This document shows, piece by piece, positions 10,799-19,820 of a stretch of DNA of 49,861 nt (position 1 is its first letter; every line of letters begins with the position of its first letter). Under the pieces are notes generated by a model. It worked only from the letters and a program-made list of their open reading frames with translations. It was not told the origin of the DNA and did not search any database. The DNA is taken from contig NZ_MUBM01000201.1 of the NCBI RefSeq assembly GCF_002154505.1, positions 1-49,861 of the forward strand, in the 5' to 3' direction. The translations under genes and the position numbers were made by a program. This DNA is from Streptomyces carpinensis (GTDB taxonomy: Bacteria > Actinomycetota > Actinomycetes > Streptomycetales > Streptomycetaceae).

Positions 10799-10939
10799 GG
10801 CTCCGCTGCCCGCAGGTGCCTTTCCCACCGCCAGACGGGACAGGACCGCCGCGTCGAGCCGATGCACGGCAGGCCACCGGTTGGTGCCGTCTTTGACGTA
10901 AGCCGAGACGCCGGTCTTTCGCGCGGTGGCGATGAGCAT
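10799..10939 (-). pseudogene. Remnant of an SDR-family NAD(P)-dependent oxidoreductase
   Basis: The minus-strand frame gives ARKTGVSAYVKDGTNRWPAV and then HRLDAAVLSRLAVGKAPAGS, which I recognise as an internal segment of extended SDR/NAD-dependent epimerase-like proteins (usual length about 290 residues). The nucleotide-binding N-terminus and the C-terminus are absent: the frame runs straight into the 3' end of the MFS gene and, upstream, into unrelated sequence. Confidence 0.6.
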
Positions 10940-11007
10940 GGGGGCGGTGGGTTATGTGTCGGACACTCTCTGTCGAGTTGGCAAGGTTCGTTCGCCTGGG
11001 TTCCGGC

Positions 11008-12429
11008 TCAGTTCCGGGAGGCCTTGTTCTTGTGGACGATGCTGAGGGCCGTGCCGCCCAGGACCAGGAGGCTCAGGCCGATGGCGGCGATCAGGGGGGT
11101 GCTGTCGGTGCCGCCGGTCTGAGCCAGGTCGGTGCCGCCGGAGATGCCGCCGGCCGTGGCCGGGCTGGGCTCGCTGACGGTCTGGGTGGTCAGCCCGGCC
11201 TCGCTGCCCTGGGTGCGGCAGTCGAGGACGCCGGTGAAGCGCTGTCCGTGACCGCTGGGGCCCTTGATCGTGAAGTCGTAGGCCTGGTCCTCCTGCAGCG
11301 GGATCGTGACCGTCCGCGTCGCGCGCGCGGCGATGGTGTGCTCGGCGCCCATCAGGTCGAAGCTGAACGGTTCGGTGCCCTTGTTGGCCACCCTGATGTC
11401 CAGGCCGCCCTTGGCGCAGTCCTTCGCCGCGGACAGCGCGGGTACCGCGCCCTCGTCGGCCCAGGTGGCGGTCGTGGCCGCGGCGACCGTCGACTCGCTG
11501 GAGCCGGCCAGGATCTGCGTCTGGCTGCGGCTGTCGGAGGCGAAGGCGCGGCCGACCGGCACGGTGGTGGAGGCCTGGACGGTCAGTTCGGCCGTACCCG
11601 ATGTGTGGGAGCCGTCGTCGGCGGTGCCCTTGGGGACGTCGAAGTACAGGCGGCTGCCGTCCTTGGCGGACGTGACCGGCTTGCCGTGCCGGTCGACGAT
11701 CCGCACGCCGCTGGTGGCGGCGTCCGCCGGGGGTGTCACCGTGACGCCGCTCGCGTTGGTGTGCACCGTCACCGGGCCAAGCCGCTCGCCGGGACGGCCG
11801 GAGACGGCGGGCGGATCCAGGGTCAGCGAGGCCCGCGGTTCGGCCAGGTCCCGGGCACTCTGCCGCAGGTAGGCCGCGAGCTTCTCGGCCTGGGGGTCGA
11901 CGGCGTCGACGTGCGCGCCGTCGGAGTAGCGCCAGATGGCCACCTGGGTGCCGGCCGCCGCGTCCTGCTCGGTGAGGTTCTTCACCCCCGCCTTGGCGGC
12001 GAGCGCCGTCAGGTCGTTCACCTGCGGATAGGAGTTCTGCAGGATCCAGCGGATCTTCCCGGCGTTCTTGTTGGCGCCGAGCGACGTGCCGCTCCAGGGC
12101 GTCTCGTGGTACTTGGCGTCCCTCTGCGTGGCGTTGTGCAGGTCGACGCAGTACGTCTGGAGTGTGCCGCCGCCGTCCACGGACATCTCGAACAGGCCTG
12201 CGGGCACCTGATGGTTCCCGGCCTTGTCATGGATGACGGCGGTGCCGAAGGTCTTCAGGCCGCCCATGGTGGCGGTGGCCCCGCCCTGGCTCTGCGGCAT
12301 CCCGTCGGCGGCGGCCGGGCCTGCGGCGGTCAGGACACCGGCGGCGACGAGACCTGACGCCAGGGTCGTGACGGCCAGGCGGGCCGCCCCTCGCCTGCGC
12401 ACGGACGGCGCAGCGTACGAAGCACACAC
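11008..12429 (-). CDS. Sortase-anchored surface protein with thioester (TQXA) domain
   Basis: 473 residues from GTG 12429, chosen because GGAGGGG lies 6 bases upstream. Signal peptide with RRRG and a hydrophobic core (about 11-41). The thioester domain follows: TYCVDL (Cys94) and AAGTQVAIWRYSDG (Gln162) are the pair expected to form an internal Cys-Gln thioester, as in Gram-positive adhesins. Beta-rich stalk domains follow, then the sorting signal LAQTG (435-439), a hydrophobic helix and a basic tail. LAxTG is the motif for class E sortases of Streptomyces. Expected to be covalently attached to peptidoglycan and able to react with surface nucleophiles. Confidence 0.9.
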   Translation of the reverse strand: MCASYAAPSVRRRGAARLAVTTLASGLVAAGVLTAAGPAAADGMPQSQGGATATMGGLKTFGTAVIHDKAGNHQVPAGLFEMSVDGGGTLQTYCVDLHNATQRDAKYHETPWSGTSLGANKNAGKIRWILQNSYPQVNDLTALAAKAGVKNLTEQDAAAGTQVAIWRYSDGAHVDAVDPQAEKLAAYLRQSARDLAEPRASLTLDPPAVSGRPGERLGPVTVHTNASGVTVTPPADAATSGVRIVDRHGKPVTSAKDGSRLYFDVPKGTADDGSHTSGTAELTVQASTTVPVGRAFASDSRSQTQILAGSSESTVAAATTATWADEGAVPALSAAKDCAKGGLDIRVANKGTEPFSFDLMGAEHTIAARATRTVTIPLQEDQAYDFTIKGPSGHGQRFTGVLDCRTQGSEAGLTTQTVSEPSPATAGGISGGTDLAQTGGTDSTPLIAAIGLSLLVLGGTALSIVHKNKASRN

Positions 12430-12703
12430 AGAATTCCCCTCCGAGCAGGACCCGTTGACGTGGGGGTACGGTCCCACCAGCAGAATCTCCGGGCTCACCG
12501 AGCCATGTCCGGCATCCTAAAGATCCAGTGCACCGCGGTTTGCTGTCAGATCGTCAGATGACTGATCCGAATCGGAATCGTTATCGCCACCAACTGCCGG
12601 TGAACCGGGCCTATCGACAAATCAACCGGTGCGCGGTGCGTTTCCGAACGCCCTCGCCGATCAGCCGCGGTTCGGCGGGCACGACCGGCCGCCACGGCCC
12701 ACG

Positions 12704-13276
12704 TCACGTCACCGCCACCGGCTCGCGCCGCTGTCGGGCCTCCCCCGCCATGGCGCCGGCGTCAGCGGCCGTCCCCATGGATGGCGTATCCGGCAGCGCT
12801 TCCGTCGGCGTCGTCGTGTTCGCGGCCGTGTCCGTATCCGTATCCCTGTCCGTGGCCGTGGTGGGGGTCTCCCAGGCCGGCTCCGGTTGGGCGGGTGCGG
12901 GGGGCGTCGTCGGCTCGGGCCTGCCGGTGCGCCTGAAGGCCGATGTGCCCCGCGCCAGGTCGTGGCCGATCGCGACGGCATCGATGTCCGCCCAGGTCCT
13001 GGTGTTGCCGTCGCGGGACTCCGTGCGCACCTTCAGCCGGCCCTGCACGACGACGGGGTCGCCGACGTTCAGCGACGCCATCGCGTTCGCGGCGAGCTGG
13101 CGGTTGGCCCACACCGTGAAGAAGTTGGTGTGCCCGTCCGTCCAGGCGTTCCTCTCGCGGTCCCAGTAGCGCGAGGTGACCGCCAGGCGGAACCTCGCGG
13201 ACACCCCCGACGCCGGGTCCCGGTACATCGGCCGGGTCGCCACATTGCCCACCGCGCAGATCATCGTCTCGTTCAT
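12704..13276 (-). CDS. ssbB: Single-stranded DNA-binding protein, SsbB type
   Basis: 190 residues from ATG 13276 (GAGGGAAG ribosome site). The OB fold occupies about residues 1-110 (MNETMICAVGNVATRP, then NFFTVWANRQLAANA and VVVQGRLKVRTE). The tail is long, Thr/Pro-rich and lacks the acidic DDEPPF-type tip that recruits partners in the essential SSB, as in the second Streptomyces SSB. In S. coelicolor SsbB acts in chromosome segregation during sporulation. It lies downstream of the two GTPase genes in the same orientation. Confidence 0.85.
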   Translation of the reverse strand: MNETMICAVGNVATRPMYRDPASGVSARFRLAVTSRYWDRERNAWTDGHTNFFTVWANRQLAANAMASLNVGDPVVVQGRLKVRTESRDGNTRTWADIDAVAIGHDLARGTSAFRRTGRPEPTTPPAPAQPEPAWETPTTATDRDTDTDTAANTTTPTEALPDTPSMGTAADAGAMAGEARQRREPVAVT

Positions 13277-13507
13277 CGCGCTTCCCTCCCTCGCCCGGCC
13301 ACCCGGCCGGGCGGACACACGTACGGGCCCGTCCCGTACGGCTGCGTCTGCCGGCGCCGACCGCGTCCGTCGCGATCGCCGCGGGATCAGACTGCATCCG
13401 CCGGGACGAGCCCGCCGAGCCCTGTGGACCACCACCGGCCTGTGGAAAACTCCCTCACCCGGACGGGTGACATTCACCGCCCATCCGAGCGCTCACCCCC
13501 TTCCGGC

Positions 13508-15949
13508 TCACCGTCCCCCTGCCCCCGTGACCCGTGCGTACTGCTCGCGTACCTCCCGATAGCGCAGCAGCTCAGCCGCCAACGGATCGAGCACGCGGGC
13601 CCGGCCGCATCCCGCCGCCGCTTCCCGGAGGCGGCGCTCCGCGTCCTGGCCGTACCGCCGGGCCGGGCCACGCGCCGCGATGCGGCAGCTCCACTCCACG
13701 AGCGGTCCGCCGCCGATGCCGGCGAGCATCAGCAGCACCGGCACCCCCAGGTTCGGCGCCATGACGCCCACGATCTGGCCGACCAGCCACAGGCCTCCGA
13801 CGACCTGGAGGATCGTCATCGACGCCTGGGCCAGCACCGCCGCGGGCCACCAGCCCGGCCGCGGCGGCCGTCCCGGGGGCAGCCCGGCCCGCGCCGCCAG
13901 GTCGTCCAGCGCCTCTGGCAGCCCCTGCGCCCCACGTACGGCGGCCTCGCGCACCGCCTGCGCCCAGGGGACGGGCAGACCGGCCGAGGCCCGGTCGGCC
14001 ACCGTGCGCACCGCCTGTTCGACGCGTTGCCGCGCGGTGGCCTCCTCGTCGGGCTGTGTGCGCACCGGAAGCCGGCCTGTGGGAGGTTCGCGCCGGTCCT
14101 GGCACCAGCGCCACAGCCGCAGCCAGGGCGTCCCGCATGCGCGGCCCGCGTTGCGCAGCCAGGCGCGTTCGGCCGCCTCGCCCGCGGCGACGGCGCCCAC
14201 CGCGTCCGCCAGCCGGGCCGCGAACTCCTCGCGCGCCTCCTCGCTCAGACCTGCCTGCCCCCGCGTGGCGTAGACGGGCCGCAGGCCGGTCGCCGCCGCG
14301 TCCACGTCGGCCGAGATGCGCCGGGCAGCAGCCCCGCGCTCGGCCACGAACTGGCCCAGGGACTCGCGCAGTTCGCCTACGCCGTCGCCGGTGAGCGCTG
14401 ACAGGGCGAGCACGGTCGCGCCCGGTTCGCCGTACTCCCCGAGCGCGATCCCGTCCTCGTCGAGCAGCCGGCGCAGGTCGTCCAGTACCTGGTCGGCTGC
14501 CTCCCCGGGCAGCCGGTCGATCTGGTTGAGGACGACGAACATGATCTCCGCGTGACCCGCCATGGGCCGCAGGTAGCGCTCATGGAGCACGGCGTCGGCG
14601 TACTTCTCCGGGTCGACGACCCAGATGACGGCGTCGACCAGCCCGAGGATGCGGTCCACGTGCTCACGGTGCTGCACCGCGGCCGAGTCGTGGTCGGGCA
14701 GGTCGACCAGGACCAGTCCGCGCATCTGCGGATCCGCGTCGCTGCCCTGTACGGGGCGCCTGCGCAGCCGTCCCGGGATGCCGAGCCGGTCGATGAGGCT
14801 CGCCGCGCCGTCGCTCCAACTGCACGCGATGGGTGCGGCGGTGGTCGGCCGGCGCACGCCGGTCTCCGAGATGGCCACCCCGGCCAGGGCGTTGAACAGC
14901 TGCGACTTGCCGCTGCCGGTGGCGCCCGCGATGGCCACGACGGTGTGCTGCCCGGAGAGCCTGCGGCGGGCCGCGGCCTCGTCGAGGACACGGCCCGCCT
15001 CGGCGAGGGTGCGGCTGTCCAGCCGGGTGCGGGACAGGCCGACCAGTTCACGCAGCGCGTCCAGCCGCGACCGCAGCGGTCCGTCGTAGGCGAGGGGCGG
15101 CACCGGCATGGTCCGGGCCGGCCGCGGATCCACGGGTACGAGGTCGGCCGCGCTCGTCCCGGTCTCGGTGACGCGGCGCGCGATCAGTCCGTCGTCCCAC
15201 ACGTCCTCGGACTCGGTACGACCCCGGGCGTCACCGTCCTGCACGCGCGCGTGGTGGTCACCCTGGTGTTCGGGTGCGTGGTGGTCACCCTCATGCCCGC
15301 GTGCGTGGCTGCCGTCCGTCATGCGCGCGTGGCCGTCACCGTCGTGCACGCGTGCGTGGTTGTCGTCGTCCCTGACGCGCGCGTGCCGGTTCTCGTCCGG
15401 CCGGCGCTGTTGCCGGTCGTCGTCCTGCCGGCGCTGTTGCCGGTCGTCGTCCTGTCTGCGCGCGGGGCGGTCGTCGTCCTGCCTGCGCACGGGGCGGTTC
15501 AGGCGGTCCGCGGGTGCGTGACGGTCGTCCGGCCGGACGAGGGCGCGGGTGTGGCCGGTCCTTGCGATGCCGTCGTCCTCCAGGCGGGTGCCCTGCCCGG
15601 AGACGACCCGCGAAGAACGGCCCGCGGCAAGATCACTCGCGTCTGCCACGCCGGCCTCCTCCAGCGCCCGGCGCCTCCCGGCGCCCTCCGGGCGCGGCGC
15701 CCTGTCGTGTTCCGGGATGGTCACGGACCGCGCAGTGCCCCCGGCCCCCGAAACGCCCCCGTACTCCGGGTCGGACCCGCGCCCCCGGCCGGTTCCGGCC
15801 TCCTGAACGGTCCGGGACTCGGGGATCTCCCCGACTCCCCGGTCGTCCGGTGCTCTCTGCCCGTCCGTGGAGTCCCTGCCGTCCCTTTGAACCATGCCCT
15901 CCGTATGAGCGGTGTGTTCCTTTTGGTTCTGATCAGTGACGGCTGTCAC
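13508..15949 (-). CDS. dynB: Dynamin-like GTPase with two membrane helices and a repeat-rich N-terminus
   Basis: 813 residues from GTG 15949, 3 bases after the stop of the upstream GTPase gene. Residues 1-150 are low complexity; about 155-245 are tandem repeats of the types RRQDDDRQQ and HARVxDGDxHAR. The GTPase domain follows: P-loop AGATGSGKS (341-349), switch region RRPTT, G3 LVDLPDHD, G4 LNQID. Two hydrophobic helices lie near 685-735. Architecture and position before ssbB match DynB, which with DynA stabilises FtsZ rings at sporulation septa in S. venezuelae (from memory). The start could be internal if the repeat region is untranslated, but its frame is fully open. Confidence 0.85.
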   Translation of the reverse strand: MTAVTDQNQKEHTAHTEGMVQRDGRDSTDGQRAPDDRGVGEIPESRTVQEAGTGRGRGSDPEYGGVSGAGGTARSVTIPEHDRAPRPEGAGRRRALEEAGVADASDLAAGRSSRVVSGQGTRLEDDGIARTGHTRALVRPDDRHAPADRLNRPVRRQDDDRPARRQDDDRQQRRQDDDRQQRRPDENRHARVRDDDNHARVHDGDGHARMTDGSHARGHEGDHHAPEHQGDHHARVQDGDARGRTESEDVWDDGLIARRVTETGTSAADLVPVDPRPARTMPVPPLAYDGPLRSRLDALRELVGLSRTRLDSRTLAEAGRVLDEAAARRRLSGQHTVVAIAGATGSGKSQLFNALAGVAISETGVRRPTTAAPIACSWSDGAASLIDRLGIPGRLRRRPVQGSDADPQMRGLVLVDLPDHDSAAVQHREHVDRILGLVDAVIWVVDPEKYADAVLHERYLRPMAGHAEIMFVVLNQIDRLPGEAADQVLDDLRRLLDEDGIALGEYGEPGATVLALSALTGDGVGELRESLGQFVAERGAAARRISADVDAAATGLRPVYATRGQAGLSEEAREEFAARLADAVGAVAAGEAAERAWLRNAGRACGTPWLRLWRWCQDRREPPTGRLPVRTQPDEEATARQRVEQAVRTVADRASAGLPVPWAQAVREAAVRGAQGLPEALDDLAARAGLPPGRPPRPGWWPAAVLAQASMTILQVVGGLWLVGQIVGVMAPNLGVPVLLMLAGIGGGPLVEWSCRIAARGPARRYGQDAERRLREAAAGCGRARVLDPLAAELLRYREVREQYARVTGAGGR

Positions 15950-15952
15950 CGG

Positions 15953-17575
15953 TCACCTCTCCTTCAGCAGTACGGACAGCGCGGCAATGAGTTCGGCCTG
16001 AGGGTCCGGATGCACCTCGAGGGCGTCGAGCGGGGCGAGCCGGCGCTCCCGCTCGGCGTGCATCACCCGGTCCAGGTAGTCGGCGAGCAGCCGCCCGGCG
16101 CGGTCGCGCAGCCGCAGCGCACCGTGCGCGCCGATCCGCTCGGCGAGTCCCTCGCCCGCGGACCGCCCCCGGCGGCCCCCCAGCAGCCCGGTCGCGGCCA
16201 GCGCAGCGACCACCTCGGGATCCGGCGCGGCGTTCCGCTCGAGCTCGCGCACCTCGTCGTCGGCGTACTCCTCGAGCTCCCGCCGCCAGCGCCGGACCGC
16301 CAGCCCGATGCGGTGCTCGGCGCTCTCCGCCGACGGGTCGCGGTCGGCCAGGCCCGGGCCGCCCGCGGCCGGCTCGCGCCGCCAGGCGTCGTCGATGCGC
16401 TCATCGGCCGCGGTGACGGCGCACAGCAGCAGGGCGGCCAGGCTCTCCACGAGCGCGTCGAGCAGTTCACCGGCGGTGCAGTCCAGCGGGTAGGCGCGCC
16501 ACCGTTTCAGGGCGTCCCCGGCGAGCACGGCGCCCGCATCCAGCCGACCCCGCACACGCGCGGACTCACCGTCGTAGGCGGCGTCGACGACGGAGGTGAG
16601 CCGCAGCGCGGCCGAGTACTGTGCGGCGGCGGCGCCGGCCAGCTCGGGCATCCGGACCTTCAGGGAGTCCAGGAGGCCGTGTGCCGTGCGGGCCATCGCG
16701 TACTGCCGGGCCGCGGGATCCTGCGCGTGGTGGACGAGCCAGGCCCGCAGCGGTGCCACGGCGGTGGCGGGCAGCAGCCCGCCGCCCCAGGCCGACTCGG
16801 GCAGTTCCGGCACGGTGAACCGGGGTACGTCGCCGAGGCCGGCCTTGGTGAGCAGCGCCCCGTACTGCTTGGAGACCTCGGAGACGACCTGGTGCGGCAC
16901 CCGGTCCAGGACGGTCACGAGCGTGGCGTCGTACTCCTTGGCGGTGCGCAGCAGGTGCCAGGGGACGGCGTCGGCGTACCGGGCGGCCGTGGTGACCATC
17001 ACCCAGATGTCCGCGGCGCAGATCAGCTCGGCGGCCAGGGCCCGGTTGTCGGCGATCAGTGAGTCGATGTCGGGAGCGTCGAGGAGGGCGAGGCCGGGGG
17101 GCACGGTCTCGACGGTCTCGACGCGCAGCACGCGGGCGGGATCGTCCTCGGATGTCAGCAGTTCGTCCCCGGTCAGGCCGGCGCCGGCATCCTGCCGGGG
17201 CACCCACGCGCGCGTGAGGCCGGGCAGGACGCGCACATCGCTGAACCAGTGGTGGTCCTCCGGGTGGCACACCAGCACGGGGGTCCTGGTCGTCGGCCGC
17301 AGCACCCCCGCCTCGCTGACGCGTCTGCCGACAAGCGAGTTGACGAGCGTGGACTTCCCCGCGCCGGTCGATCCGCCCACGACGACCAGCAGGGGCGCTT
17401 CGGGCTCCCGCAATCGGGGCACCAGGTAGTCGTCGAGCTGGGCGAGCAGTTCGTCGCGGTTGGCACGCGCGCGTGACGCCCCTTCCAGGGGTAGTGGGAA
17501 GCGTGCGGCGGAGACGCGGTCGCGCAGGGCGGAGAGTGCTTCGAGCAGCTGAGGCCGTACGTCCAAGGTCACCAC
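15953..17575 (-). CDS. dynA: Dynamin-like GTPase
   Basis: 540 residues if translation starts at one of two consecutive GTG codons (17575/17572), giving the N-terminus MVTLDVRPQLLEALSALRDR recalled for this family; the frame stays open upstream to 17722. P-loop GGSTGAGKS at 67-75, switch threonines in RPTTRTP, G3 LLDAPDID. No membrane helix, long helical C-terminal half. It is the first gene of the dynA-dynB-ssbB operon; DynA and DynB interact at sporulation septa. There is no clear ribosome site, so the mRNA may have a very short leader (see the -10 at 17592). Confidence 0.85.
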   Translation of the reverse strand: MVTLDVRPQLLEALSALRDRVSAARFPLPLEGASRARANRDELLAQLDDYLVPRLREPEAPLLVVVGGSTGAGKSTLVNSLVGRRVSEAGVLRPTTRTPVLVCHPEDHHWFSDVRVLPGLTRAWVPRQDAGAGLTGDELLTSEDDPARVLRVETVETVPPGLALLDAPDIDSLIADNRALAAELICAADIWVMVTTAARYADAVPWHLLRTAKEYDATLVTVLDRVPHQVVSEVSKQYGALLTKAGLGDVPRFTVPELPESAWGGGLLPATAVAPLRAWLVHHAQDPAARQYAMARTAHGLLDSLKVRMPELAGAAAAQYSAALRLTSVVDAAYDGESARVRGRLDAGAVLAGDALKRWRAYPLDCTAGELLDALVESLAALLLCAVTAADERIDDAWRREPAAGGPGLADRDPSAESAEHRIGLAVRRWRRELEEYADDEVRELERNAAPDPEVVAALAATGLLGGRRGRSAGEGLAERIGAHGALRLRDRAGRLLADYLDRVMHAERERRLAPLDALEVHPDPQAELIAALSVLLKER

Positions 17576-17591
17576 ATGTGCAGAATGCCCA

Positions 17592-17597
17592 ATTTTA
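17592..17597 (-). promoter_or_regulatory. Possible -10 element for the dynA operon
   Basis: TAAAAT on the minus strand, about 17 bases upstream of the double GTG start, in a locally AT-rich patch that is unusual here. Transcription would begin almost at the start codon. No convincing -35 is present. Confidence 0.25.
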
Positions 17598-17895
17598 GGG
17601 GATTTCTGAAGCATATGAGCATGTCTGCGCGCCGAGTGAACACACGGGACGGAAGGGACTACTGGGACGAGGGCGCAACCGAGGCATAACGAGTGCACAA
17701 CACCCGGTGCGCGAGACGCCAAAAGCGGTGCACGATTCGTACCTGCCTGCGATTATCAGGACCGCTTCACCGAACCTCCACATCGAGCCACGGAGGGGAA
17801 GCGACAGGGACCAGGACTCGGGAGCCCTATCCTTGTCCCCGGCACCGTCACGGATCAGCCCGCACCCGGGCACCACGACAGAGGCCACACACCAG

Positions 17896-17971
17896 GCCCC
17901 CGTAGCTCAGTGGATAGAGCAGGCGCCTTCTAAGCGCTTGGCCGCAGGTTCGAGTCCTGCCGGGGGCGCCA
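17896..17971 (+). tRNA. tRNA-Arg (anticodon UCU)
   Basis: Complete cloverleaf. The acceptor GCCCCCG (17896-17902) pairs with CGGGGGC (17961-17967). D arm GCTC-AGTGGATA-GAGC. Anticodon stem GGCGC/GCGCT around loop CTTCTAA, anticodon TCT. T arm GCAGG-TTCGAGT-CCTGC. The 3' CCA is encoded (17969-17971). It decodes the rare AGA/AGG codons. Its 3' half is the attachment site of the integrated element that follows. Confidence 0.96.
17927..17965 (+). repeat. attL of the integrated element (in tRNA-Arg)
   Basis: 39 bases from the anticodon loop to the acceptor stem, identical to 26716-26754. After one mismatch the identity continues for 7 more bases (CGCCACC). It overlaps the tRNA 3' half, so integration leaves the tRNA gene intact. 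Confidence 0.92.
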
Positions 17972-17985
17972 CCCGCCAACAGCAA

Positions 17986-18021
17986 AAACGCCCTGGCGGG
18001 GATCTTCCCTCCAGGGCGTTT
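17986..18021. terminator. Bidirectional terminator between tRNA-Arg and int
   Basis: Perfect 11-bp stem AAACGCCCTGG/CCAGGGCGTTT with a 14-base loop and A/T tracts on both sides. It can end the tRNA transcript (plus) and the int transcript (minus). Confidence 0.85.
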
Positions 18022-18027
18022 GGCGCC

Positions 18028-18042
18028 TTTGACGGCAACGAC
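18028..18042 (+). repeat. TGACGGCAACG motif near attL
   Basis: Reads TTTGACGGCAACGAC and overlaps the end of int. The same TGACGGCAAC word occurs twice near attR (26611-26633), which suggests arm-type sites for the integrase or excisionase. Confidence 0.4.
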
Positions 18043-18046
18043 CCCG

Positions 18047-19270
18047 TCACTCGTCGGCCAGCAGGCCCCCGAGCCGATCCAGGGCGGCCCGCTTCTCGGT
18101 CATGTCGGCGTGCGCGTAGATGTTCATGGTCACGTCCAGCGCGCTGTGCCCGACGATGTCGCGGACGATGTGCGGCGGAATGCCGAGGCCGAGCAGCTGG
18201 GTCACGCAGGTGTGCCGGAGGTCGTGGAAGCGGACCTCCAGGCCCAACCGGTCGCGGATCGGGTAGAAATGCCGATTCAGGTTCCGTGGCTCGATCGGGG
18301 TCCCCCGCCTGGTGGTGAAGACCAGACCGGTTTCCCGCCACCGCTCTCCCGCGGCCGCCCGCTCTTCGGCCTGCCGTTCACGGCGCCGGCGCAACGCCTC
18401 GACGCATACGGCCGGAAGCGGTACGGGCCGCTCCGAGCGGCGCGTCTTGGGCGCGCTCAACGTCAACTCACCGTTGACTCGCTGGAGTGCGGTACGGATC
18501 TCCAAAGATCCCCCGTCCAGATCAACGTCCGACCAGTGAAGCCCCAGCAACTCACCCCGCCGCAGCCCCAGGTACAACGCGAGCACGTAGGCCGCACCGA
18601 GCCGATCATCATGCACATCGGCCAATAGCTTCTTCGCCTCGGCGACGGACAGGCCGCGGCCGACGCGGTACCGAGGAGTCTGAACCTGCACCAGCTTGGC
18701 GACGTTTCGCTGCACCAGCTCCTCACGGACCGCGTGCTGGAGGGCATTTCGCAGCACCGCGTGAAGGTACTGGACCATGCGAGGCGACAACCGACGCTCA
18801 CAGCATCGCCTGGGGGACGCGGCACAGCAGCGACGCTGGCCGGCCGGGCGGGCGGCATCACGTCCCTGAGCGCAGCACTGGCATGCCTGCCGGGCCCAGT
18901 CGAGGAAGAGGCGTACGTCCTTGGCGGTGAGCCGAGCGAGCTTCTTCTTTCCGAGCCGAGGGACGATGTACCCGTCCACGCACTTGCTGTAGCTGTAGAC
19001 CGTCGAAGATCGCACCTTGTGGCGCACGACGTGCTCAAGCCAGTAGGCCAGGTAGGCGCCGAGGCTTTCGGTCGTGTCGGTAGCCGGGATGCCCTGGTCG
19101 CTCTTGGCGAGCATCTCGGTCAGCTTCTTCCGGGTCTCTTCCCACGTCTTGCCGTAGACCCGGCGTCGTTTCTGGGTTCCGTCCGGCATCAGGACGAAGC
19201 CCGCTCCCTCGTACCGGCCGTCCTTGCGACGGTAGATGGTGCCTTCGCCGTTGGGATTCCGCTTGGCCAT
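18047..19270 (-). CDS. int: Site-specific tyrosine recombinase (integrase)
   Basis: 407 residues, full family length. An N-terminal arm-binding region (NGEGTIYRRKDGRYEG) is followed by a core-binding SAM-like domain (about 65-190) with a Cys-rich insert (CQCC...RRCC...RRCC, 131-157) and the catalytic domain: Arg in LGLRRGELLGL, HDLRHTC, the GHSALDVT His and the nucleophile Tyr in MNIYAHA. All catalytic residues are present, so it should be active. It reads toward attL, 79 bases from the tRNA. The ATG overlaps the xis stop, so the two are coupled. Confidence 0.95.
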   Translation of the reverse strand: MAKRNPNGEGTIYRRKDGRYEGAGFVLMPDGTQKRRRVYGKTWEETRKKLTEMLAKSDQGIPATDTTESLGAYLAYWLEHVVRHKVRSSTVYSYSKCVDGYIVPRLGKKKLARLTAKDVRLFLDWARQACQCCAQGRDAARPAGQRRCCAASPRRCCERRLSPRMVQYLHAVLRNALQHAVREELVQRNVAKLVQVQTPRYRVGRGLSVAEAKKLLADVHDDRLGAAYVLALYLGLRRGELLGLHWSDVDLDGGSLEIRTALQRVNGELTLSAPKTRRSERPVPLPAVCVEALRRRRERQAEERAAAGERWRETGLVFTTRRGTPIEPRNLNRHFYPIRDRLGLEVRFHDLRHTCVTQLLGLGIPPHIVRDIVGHSALDVTMNIYAHADMTEKRAALDRLGGLLADE

Positions 19271-19458
19271 CAGGCAGCCTCCTCGATCTCACGGGCGATG
19301 AAGTCACGCAGGGCGTCAGCGGGAACACGGCGAGAACGGCCAACAGTGATGGAGACCAGGCGGCGGGAGCGGATGAGGTCGTACACGGTGGAGCGTCCGA
19401 GCCTCAGCCGCGCCATGACCTCGGGCACGGTCAGCAGTTCGGCGGTGGCGGTAGTCAT
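19270..19458 (-). CDS. xis: Excisionase / MerR-type helix-turn-helix protein
   Basis: 62 residues with an excisionase-family winged helix-turn-helix: LTVPEVMARLRLGRSTVYDL then a basic wing (SRRLVSITVGRSRRVP). It would bend DNA at the att sites and bias the integrase toward excision. Its TGA overlaps the int ATG, and its start overlaps the end of the rep remnant (ATGA), the usual rep-xis-int order of pSAM2-like elements. Confidence 0.9.
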   Translation of the reverse strand: MTTATAELLTVPEVMARLRLGRSTVYDLIRSRRLVSITVGRSRRVPADALRDFIAREIEEAA

Positions 19459-19820
19459 GCTGCGGCTCCTTCCAGGGCGAGTTGGTCGCGTAGGGCTTCA
19501 CGGGCGGTTTCGCGGTTGAGCTGGAGGTCTCGGGCGATGGTGGCGGCGAGGGCGGACTCGCCGGGGGTGTGGCCGTGGCCGGCGTACTGCCAGTCGGCCA
19601 GGACGAGGACGGTGTCCGGCTCGACGTCGTCCAGGCCGAGGGCGGCGTGTTCCTGTGCGGCGCGGTAGTCGGCGCGTGCCTGGCGGAGGGTGCCGAGGGT
19701 GGTGGAGTAGCGGCGGGACTTGGCGGAGAAGTGGCCGCGGAAGCCGAGCATGTGAGCCCAGGCCCACAGGCGCCGGTCGGGGTACAACTCGTCGAGGTCG
19801 CGGCTGCGCTCAGCGCTCAC
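19455..19820 (-). pseudogene. C-terminal stump of a replication initiator (RepSA type)
   Basis: About 120 residues remain: RRLWAWAHMLGFRGHFSAKS, then SRRYSTTLGTLRQARADYR, a helical tail and the overlap with xis. This is the C-terminus of the rolling-circle initiator of pSAM2-like AICEs, normally several hundred residues. The frame stays open upstream to 19934, but upstream of about 19820 it is antisense to the tail of another gene, so the catalytic half is deleted. Confidence 0.75.

Noticed and set aside
11306..12357. Long plus-strand frames opposite the TQXA surface protein
   Set aside because: Signal peptide, thioester residues and sorting motif on the minus strand leave no doubt about the real gene.
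15390..15500. Possible CRISPR array (tandem DNA repeats)
   Set aside because: The repeats are 27-base in-frame coding repeats without unique spacers; no cas genes nearby.
14552..17062. 836-codon plus-strand frame opposite the GTPases
   Set aside because: Antisense of dynA/dynB; no recognisable domain.
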